Shown here: piece by piece, positions 6,658 to 10,657 of the stretch
Numbering within the stretch: the first letter of the stretch is position 1
Layout: every line of letters starts with the position of its first letter
NCBI GenBank assembly: GCA_047625765.1
Contig: JBLHRE010000054.1
Span: forward strand, 1-10,657
DNA length: 10,657 nucleotides
Source of the DNA: JBLHRE01 sp047625765
Lineage (GTDB): Bacteria > Bacteroidota > Bacteroidia > Flavobacteriales > JBLHRE01
Reading direction: 5' to 3'
Translations under genes and position numbers: made by a program
Notes under the pieces: model-generated
Seen by the model: only the letters and a program-made list of their open reading frames with translations
What the model was told of the DNA's origin: nothing
The model's database searches: none

Positions 6658-7188
6658 ATGCGAAAGTTAAAAAATAGTGAGTTAAACCGTCTGTCAAATG
6701 AAGATTTTATCACTTCTAACAAGACGCCTATTACTATTGTTTTAGATAATGTAAGAAGTCTACACAATGTGGGTTCTGTTTTTAGAACTTCAGATGCCTT
6801 TTGTTTAGAGGCTGTTTACTTGTGTGGCATTACAGCATGCCCTCCGCATAGAGAGATTCAGAAAACGGCTTTAGGGGCAACAGATACCGTAAAATGGGAG
6901 TATGCCAAAACAACTTTAGAGGCTGTTGAAAAATTAAAAGCAAGCCATCAGATTGTTGCCGTAGAGCAAATTGATTCTTCCGTATCCTTAGAAGAATTTG
7001 AAATTACAGAAAAACCGATTGCTTTGATTTTTGGTAATGAAGTGAAAGGAGTGGACGATGCTGTTTTACCTTTATGTGATGCTGCAATCGAAATCCCTCA
7101 ATTTGGGACAAAGCATTCCTTAAATATCTCGGTGAGTGTTGGAGTTGTGGTTTGGGATTTGTTCTCCAAGATAAACTTCAAGAAATAA
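6658..7188 (+). CDS. TrmH/SpoU-family RNA 2'-O-methyltransferase
   Basis: This 176-residue single-domain SPOUT enzyme is expected to transfer methyl from S-adenosylmethionine to a ribose 2'-OH in tRNA or rRNA. Motif 1 is NVRSLHNVGSVFRTSDAF (31-48) with the conserved Asn and Arg43. Motif 2 is ALIFGNEVKGV (122-132), and motif 3 is IEIPQFGTKHSLNISVSVG (144-162), which forms the trefoil-knot cofactor site. No N-terminal substrate-binding extension is present, so the RNA target cannot be named. ATG 6658 is chosen because homologues start MRKLKN; the in-frame TTG at 6640 would add only six residues and lies against a possible -7 element (TTACTTTG, 6635-6642). Any promoter must overlap the mutS 5' end. 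A hairpin terminator follows the stop directly. Confidence 0.95.
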   Translation: MRKLKNSELNRLSNEDFITSNKTPITIVLDNVRSLHNVGSVFRTSDAFCLEAVYLCGITACPPHREIQKTALGATDTVKWEYAKTTLEAVEKLKASHQIVAVEQIDSSVSLEEFEITEKPIALIFGNEVKGVDDAVLPLCDAAIEIPQFGTKHSLNISVSVGVVVWDLFSKINFKK

Positions 7189-7213
7189 AAAAAGCTACCA
7201 ATTGGTAGCCTTT
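7187..7213. terminator. Bidirectional hairpin terminator
   Basis: GCTACC (7194-7199) pairs with GGTAGC (7204-7209) around AATT, and flanking A and T bases extend the stem past one A-C mismatch. The 7-base A-run at 7187-7193 gives a strong U-tract on the minus strand, ending the OmpA-like pseudogene transcript. The weaker CTTTC on the plus side can serve the methyltransferase gene, whose stop codon it overlaps. Confidence 0.75.
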
Positions 7214-7230
7214 CAGATAGAGTGAATTAA

Positions 7231-7921
7231 CTATTGTTGTGGAATTAAAACAAAATCCACAGGTCTTTTTACTTCGTCAACGTTGTTCGAGATAAGATCA
7301 AACTCACCCTTACTTTCAGAATAAACTTGAGTTAAATCAACACCATAAATGTCACTTAAATGAGCGACAATTGCTTGTGCTTTTTCTCACCTAAAGTAAC
7401 GGTAACTTCTTCAGAAACATTAGGTTTTGTACGTTCCATAACATGCATTTCCACCTACTCTGACACCACCAGCAATACTTTTGCCATGTAAGTTTACCAG
7501 TGCTCCTAGAGCTCCCATCTCATGAAGAACTGTTCTGTTGGCATCGTTACACCAACTTTTTGAATGGAATTGAAGCCCACTAGCCCCAAGATAAAGTCTT
7601 ATACCCCTATTTTTTGTCTGCCAGTTAATTAAAGGTGAGATAAATGAGGTTGTAGATAAACACGAAGACTCTTGTAATTGCCTTCGAAATAAGTTTTGTC
7701 TTCATTGTTTGCTCCAGACAGACTTCCTGCAGCAATCTGAAGTTTGAAACCTAAAGAATAAGTGAAATGCTTGATGATGTAGCCAGAAACCCCCATTTCA
7801 AATAGCATAAAGGAACTCTCGAACTGCATTTAGTATCCTTAACTTGTACGTTGGCGAATAGCCAAAACACGAATAACAAAAGAGTGAAATTCAGTTTTTT
7901 CTTAAACCGAAGGATTATCAC
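7231..7921 (-). pseudogene. Frameshifted remnant of an OmpA-like outer-membrane protein
   Basis: Three pieces of one protein can be read in different frames on the minus strand. First, from a GTG at 7919-7921, comes a signal peptide FKKKLNFTLLLFVFWLFANV followed by QVKD. Second, at 7829-7629, come beta-barrel-like strands (MGVSGYIIKHFTYSLGFKLQ, AAGSLSGANNED, YFEGNYKSLRVYLQPHL). Third, at the end, is an OmpA-like peptidoglycan-binding segment, MERTKPNVSEEVTVTLGEK, which shifts frame near 7380-7388 into AQAIVAHLSDIYGVDLTQVY, SESKGE and VKRPVDFVLIPQQ, ending at TAG 7231-7233. Between the second and third pieces (about 7440-7630) only scrambled fragments such as HEMGALGALVNLHGK appear. The total is shorter than usual for barrel plus OmpA domain proteins, so internal deletions are likely as well as frameshifts. 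The intact form would tether the outer membrane to peptidoglycan. It lies in the same direction as folK and is followed by a good terminator. Confidence 0.75.
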
Positions 7922-7940
7922 CCTTTAACCGGTAAGCAGA

Positions 7941-7970
7941 GAAATCTATTTTTGTCAGAGAACTTCCAAA
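7941..7970 (-). promoter_or_regulatory. Probable promoter of the OmpA-like pseudogene
   Basis: On the minus strand TTTG (7967-7970) lies 18 bases before TAGATTTC (7941-7948), which is TAnnTTTG with its last base changed. Spacing is identical to the tRNA promoter in this window. It sits in the 49-base gap after the folK stop, about 20 bases before the GTG of the remnant, so the dead gene may still be transcribed. Confidence 0.45.
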
Positions 7971-8459
7971 TTAATTTTCACAAACCTTTACGTCAAGCTC
8001 GTCTTTGCTGTATTTAAGCAAGGTTTCTATGGGTTTATGTAAAATGGGATGCATTAAGTCTTTAGCGATTTCGCTTAAAGGCATTAAAACAAACTTGCGA
8101 TCTTGCATTCTAGGGTGAGGAATAGTTAAAGAAGCGCTGTTAATTATTTCATTGCCAAACAATAAAATATCGATATCAATGGTACGCTCTCCATATTTTA
8201 AATCAGGGTCTCTTACGCGACCTAATTCCTGTTCAATTTTTAATAGTTTCTCTAAAAGGTGTTGTGCAGAGTAGTCGGTAGACAATGCAATAACTTGATT
8301 GTAGAATGTAGCCTCAGTTTGCCCGCCCCAAGCAGCAGTTTCGTATAGTTTGCTTTCTTTTATAATGGCACCAAGTATCGAGATTTGTTGAATGGCCTTC
8401 TCAATCCAAAGTTGCTTGTCGCCTAAACTGGAGCCTAAAATGATGTAAGTTGTAGTCAT
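7971..8459 (-). CDS. folK: 2-amino-4-hydroxy-6-hydroxymethyldihydropteridine pyrophosphokinase
   Basis: This 162-residue cytoplasmic HPPK transfers pyrophosphate from ATP to 6-hydroxymethyl-7,8-dihydropterin, the step before dihydropteroate synthase in folate synthesis. Visible family features are the N-terminal ILGSSLGDKQLW (7-18), the pterin-pocket region YETAAWGG and FYNQVI (39-57), ELGRVRD with the catalytic-loop arginines (78-84), the Mg-binding pair Asp95/Asp97 in RTIDIDILLFG, and the ATP-site stretch IPHPRMQDRKFVLMPLSEI (113-131). Length is normal and the protein is not fused to other folate enzymes. It is divergent from sppA; the starts are 86 bases apart, and as I recall the folK-sppA pair recurs in Bacteroidota. 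Confidence 0.97.
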   Translation of the reverse strand: MTTTYIILGSSLGDKQLWIEKAIQQISILGAIIKESKLYETAAWGGQTEATFYNQVIALSTDYSAQHLLEKLLKIEQELGRVRDPDLKYGERTIDIDILLFGNEIINSASLTIPHPRMQDRKFVLMPLSEIAKDLMHPILHKPIETLLKYSKDELDVKVCEN

Positions 8460-8545
8460 GTATCGATTTTAACTACGCGAATATAGGCTCTTAAGTCTTA
8501 TTGTTTTAGCCATTTTTGGTATCATTGCGGAAAGAAATAAACGAT

Positions 8546-10306
8546 ATGAAATTTTTAAGAAACCTATTAGCCAGCTTATTGGCACTTTTTATTTTTTGCC
8601 TTTTAGGCGCGCTTACTATTGGAGCTATTGTTGGTTCTGCGACAGTTAAAAAACCAATGGTCCTAAATGAACCTTCAGTTTTACAAATGAAATTGAGTAG
8701 CCCAATTAATGATATTTCTAGTTCGGATCCATTAGAGAATTTCGATCTTTCTACAATGAAAATAAATAAGCCTATTAACACTTATGGTGTGCTACAGAAT
8801 ATTGAAAAGGCAAAAGGAGACGATAATATAAAAGGAATTTTCTTAGACCTAACAGGTATTGGAGCGTCTATGGCTGCTGTAGAAGAAATTAGAAATGCTT
8901 TATTGGATTTCAAATCTTCGGGCAAGTTTATTTATACCTATAGCGCAACCTTATCGCAAAAGGCATATTACTTGGCAACAGTGTCTGACAAAATATTCTT
9001 GAACCCAGAAGGGATGCTAGAGTTTTATGGCTTAAGTAGCAATGTAAGCTTCTACACGCAGGCATTAAAGAATATTGGAGTTGAAATGCAGGTTATTCGT
9101 CATGGTAAATTTAAAAGTGCTGTTGAGCCATTTATGCTTGATGAAATGAGTGATGCAAGTCGCGAACAAACACAAGCATTTTTAAGTTCGTTTTGGAACC
9201 ACATGATTAATGGTATTTCAGAGGCAAGAAACTTGTCTGCCGAACAATTGAATGCTATTGCTGATGGAATGTTGGCAACAGCAGGAGGAGATGCTTTGGA
9301 GCAAAAAATGGTGGATGTGTTAGCTTATCGCGATGAGGTAAACGATGCAATGAAAGTTGCTTTGGGATTAGAATCTTCTGAAAAAGTACCTTTTATTTCC
9401 TTGGGTAAATACCAAAAAGTAAAGTCGGATAAAAAACTGGATATCAAGAACAGAATTGCAGTAATATATGCAGAAGGAGCTATAGAATCTGGAATTATGC
9501 CTGGTGAAAGCGGAGGTATACAGTCTGCAAGTTTGGTTAAAGAAATTCGCAAGGCAAGAGAGAGTGATAGGATAAAGGCTATTGTATTACGTGTAAACTC
9601 TCCAGGAGGAAGTGCTTTGGCATCGGATATTATTTGGAGAGAATTGGAATTGTGTAAAGGTGTTAAGCCTTTGATTGTTTCTATGGGTGGTGTTGCCGCT
9701 TCTGGAGGGTATTATATTGCTTGTAATGCAGATGCAATTGTTGCAAGTCCAACTACTATAACTGGATCTATTGGTGTCTTTGGGTTGGTTCCAAACTTAA
9801 ATGGTTTGGTGGAAAAGAAAATGGGGGTTACTTCATCTACTGTTAAAACCAACGAAATGGCAGATTTCGGGAATTTGACAAGAGCTTTGAATCCAGCGGA
9901 AAGAGCGTTTTTACAATTAAATGTAGAGCGTACTTATGATACTTTTATTACCAAAGTAGCCAAGGGTAGAAATATGAGTAAGGAGGCAGTAGATGCTATT
10001 GGCCAAGGACGAGTATGGTCTGGAGAAAAGGCAATTGAAATTGGTTTGATTGATAAATTGGGAGGTTTGGAAGATGCCATTGCATTGGCTGCAGAAAAGG
10101 CTGAATTGGAATCTTATTCTATTAAGTCTTATCCAGAATTTAAAGATCCTTTAGAAGAGTTGTTGCAAGGATTGGGTGAAGACATGTCAGCATCAATGCT
10201 GGAGAAAGCTATGGGTGAGCAATACCAGTATGTTAAAACCATGCGCGAAGCAATGCAAATTAGAGGCGTACAGGCACGTTTACCTTATAACATCGATATT
10301 CGTTAA
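8546..10306 (+). CDS. sppA: Signal peptide peptidase SppA, 67K type
   Basis: This 586-residue inner-membrane serine protease with a Ser/Lys dyad is expected to degrade cleaved signal peptides. An N-terminal transmembrane anchor (residues about 6-30, LLASLLALFIFCLLGALTIG) precedes two tandem ClpP/crotonase-like repeats. The N-terminal repeat carries the general-base lysine, Lys190, in FKSAVEPF, and the C-terminal repeat carries the nucleophile Ser386 in GGVAASGGYYIACNAD, preceded by LRVNSPGGSALASD. Length and order match the duplicated E. coli form rather than the short 36K form. The start is ATG 8546 (MKFLRNLLA), which puts the anchor at the N-terminus; an upstream in-frame TTG at 8516 would add an unlikely ten-residue charged tail. 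A weak promoter match (TTG 8501, TATCATTG 8520-8527) lies in the folK-sppA gap. Its stop overlaps an ATG at 10306-10308, suggesting coupling to the transporter gene downstream. Confidence 0.97.
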   Translation: MKFLRNLLASLLALFIFCLLGALTIGAIVGSATVKKPMVLNEPSVLQMKLSSPINDISSSDPLENFDLSTMKINKPINTYGVLQNIEKAKGDDNIKGIFLDLTGIGASMAAVEEIRNALLDFKSSGKFIYTYSATLSQKAYYLATVSDKIFLNPEGMLEFYGLSSNVSFYTQALKNIGVEMQVIRHGKFKSAVEPFMLDEMSDASREQTQAFLSSFWNHMINGISEARNLSAEQLNAIADGMLATAGGDALEQKMVDVLAYRDEVNDAMKVALGLESSEKVPFISLGKYQKVKSDKKLDIKNRIAVIYAEGAIESGIMPGESGGIQSASLVKEIRKARESDRIKAIVLRVNSPGGSALASDIIWRELELCKGVKPLIVSMGGVAASGGYYIACNADAIVASPTTITGSIGVFGLVPNLNGLVEKKMGVTSSTVKTNEMADFGNLTRALNPAERAFLQLNVERTYDTFITKVAKGRNMSKEAVDAIGQGRVWSGEKAIEIGLIDKLGGLEDAIALAAEKAELESYSIKSYPEFKDPLEELLQGLGEDMSASMLEKAMGEQYQYVKTMREAMQIRGVQARLPYNIDIR

Positions 10307-10335
10307 TGAGAAAAGACAATGGCAGTTTATTGTTT

Positions 10336-10371
10336 TGATTAAGGCGGCAATGTTTATTGCCGCCTTAATCA
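10336..10371. repeat. Perfect 16-bp hairpin at the sppA/yhhQ junction
   Basis: Bases 10336-10351 (TGATTAAGGCGGCAAT) and 10356-10371 (its exact reverse complement) form a perfect stem around the tetraloop GTTT. The G+C-rich core resembles a terminator, but only a broken T-rich stretch follows. It starts 30 bases after the sppA stop and overlaps the codons for the first membrane helix of the downstream transporter, including the only nearby in-frame ATG (10350-10352). Confidence 0.85.
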
Positions 10372-10657
10372 TTTCCAATCTTATTTTTCAAAAATTCTTT
10401 ACTTGGAATCCTGTAGGAGATTTTGCCTTTGAACTTTCTGTGGGTATCCTATCTTACCCAATTACCTTTCTTGTTACAGATGTTATTTCAGAGATTTTCG
10501 GAAAGAAGGCCGCAAATAGAACTCTCCTGGCAGGACTGTTTGCCTGTGTTTTTATGCTAGTAATTGTTTTTATTGCTGATGGTAGCTTGGCTAAAAGTTG
10601 GTCCCCTGTAAGTGATGAAACTTTCCATACCGTTTTCGGATTATTACCCCTTGCGGT
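10350..10657 (+). CDS. yhhQ: YhhQ/VUT-family queuosine precursor transporter, 3' end beyond window
   Basis: The frame reads AAMFIAALIISNLIFQKFF, FELSVGILSYPITFLVTDVI, SEIFGKKAANRTLLAGLF and WSPVSDETFHTVFGLLPLA. The motif YPITFLVTD-ISEI-G-K-AN is characteristic of YhhQ, an integral membrane importer of preQ0/preQ1-type precursors for tRNA queuosine synthesis. Three hydrophobic segments are visible before the window ends. The start is uncertain. Homologues have about a dozen residues before this first helix, and the same frame upstream does read NEKRQWQFIVLIKAAM but has no ATG there. ATG 10306-10308, overlapping the sppA stop, is one base out of frame: an extra A in the AAAA run at 10311-10314 would give MRKRQWQFIVLIKAAM. 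Without it, TTG 10335 or ATG 10350 must be used; ATG 10350 is given as the conservative choice. Confidence 0.85.
   Translation, partial: MFIAALIISNLIFQKFFTWNPVGDFAFELSVGILSYPITFLVTDVISEIFGKKAANRTLLAGLFACVFMLVIVFIADGSLAKSWSPVSDETFHTVFGLLPLA

Noticed and set aside
6400..6767. ORFs overlapping the mutS/methyltransferase starts on both strands (6400-6633 plus, 6582-6767 minus)
   Set aside because: They lie across two well-supported genes, and their low-complexity translations show no family motif.
8516..8545. Longer SppA start at TTG 8516
   Set aside because: It would put a charged ten-residue tail before the membrane anchor; ATG 8546 fits the family.
8506..9552. Minus-strand ORFs opposite sppA (8506-8781, 9325-9552)
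   Set aside because: They are antisense shadows of sppA with no independent support.

Overview
The window looks like a chromosomal segment of a marine-type member of the Bacteroidota, most likely order Flavobacteriales. The evidence is the low G+C, a lipoprotein and a signal-peptide protein with a type IX secretion (T9SS) C-terminal sorting domain, AT-rich gene leaders with little Shine-Dalgarno signal, promoters of the Bacteroidota type (TTTG, 18 bases, TAnnTTTG), and MutS, TrmH-family, FolK and SppA proteins whose sequences read as flavobacterial. Family and genus cannot be fixed from this segment.

Left part (1-2717), accessory in character. It starts inside a small acidic lipoprotein gene cut at the window edge. 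A large inverted repeat follows (576-664). Directly against its right arm lies the C-terminal remnant of a DUF234-type P-loop ATPase, broken by an in-frame stop and a frameshifting deletion. On the other strand is an intact two-part protein: an N-terminal winged-helix-like region and a C-terminal SEFIR/TIR-like domain. This is the best candidate for an uncharacterised immune or signalling effector here. The roughly 300 bases upstream of it hold a REP-like palindrome, purine-rich sequence and a strong 19-bp terminator hairpin.

Middle part (2718-7230). On the minus strand are a secreted leucine-rich-repeat-like protein with a T9SS tail, a tRNA-Leu(UAA)/tRNA-Gly(GCC) pair with terminators and a clear promoter, and mutS. 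Divergent from mutS, only 33 bases away, is a TrmH/SpoU-family RNA methyltransferase gene. A hairpin terminator follows it.

Right part (7231-10657). On the minus strand is a frameshifted remnant of an OmpA-like outer-membrane protein gene, then folK. Divergent from folK is sppA, a full-length 67K-type signal peptide peptidase. It is followed immediately by the start of a YhhQ-family queuosine-precursor transporter gene that runs off the window. The transporter start is odd: the ATG overlapping the sppA stop is one base out of frame, and a perfect 16-bp hairpin lies in its first membrane segment.

The intact genes are mainly housekeeping (mismatch repair, RNA modification, tRNAs, folate synthesis, envelope proteolysis, queuosine precursor uptake). 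Two genes (ATPase and OmpA-like) are decayed. No CRISPR array, transposase, integrase or rRNA was seen. No convincing new multi-gene system is present; the wHTH-SEFIR protein and the structured sppA/yhhQ junction are the parts most worth following up.
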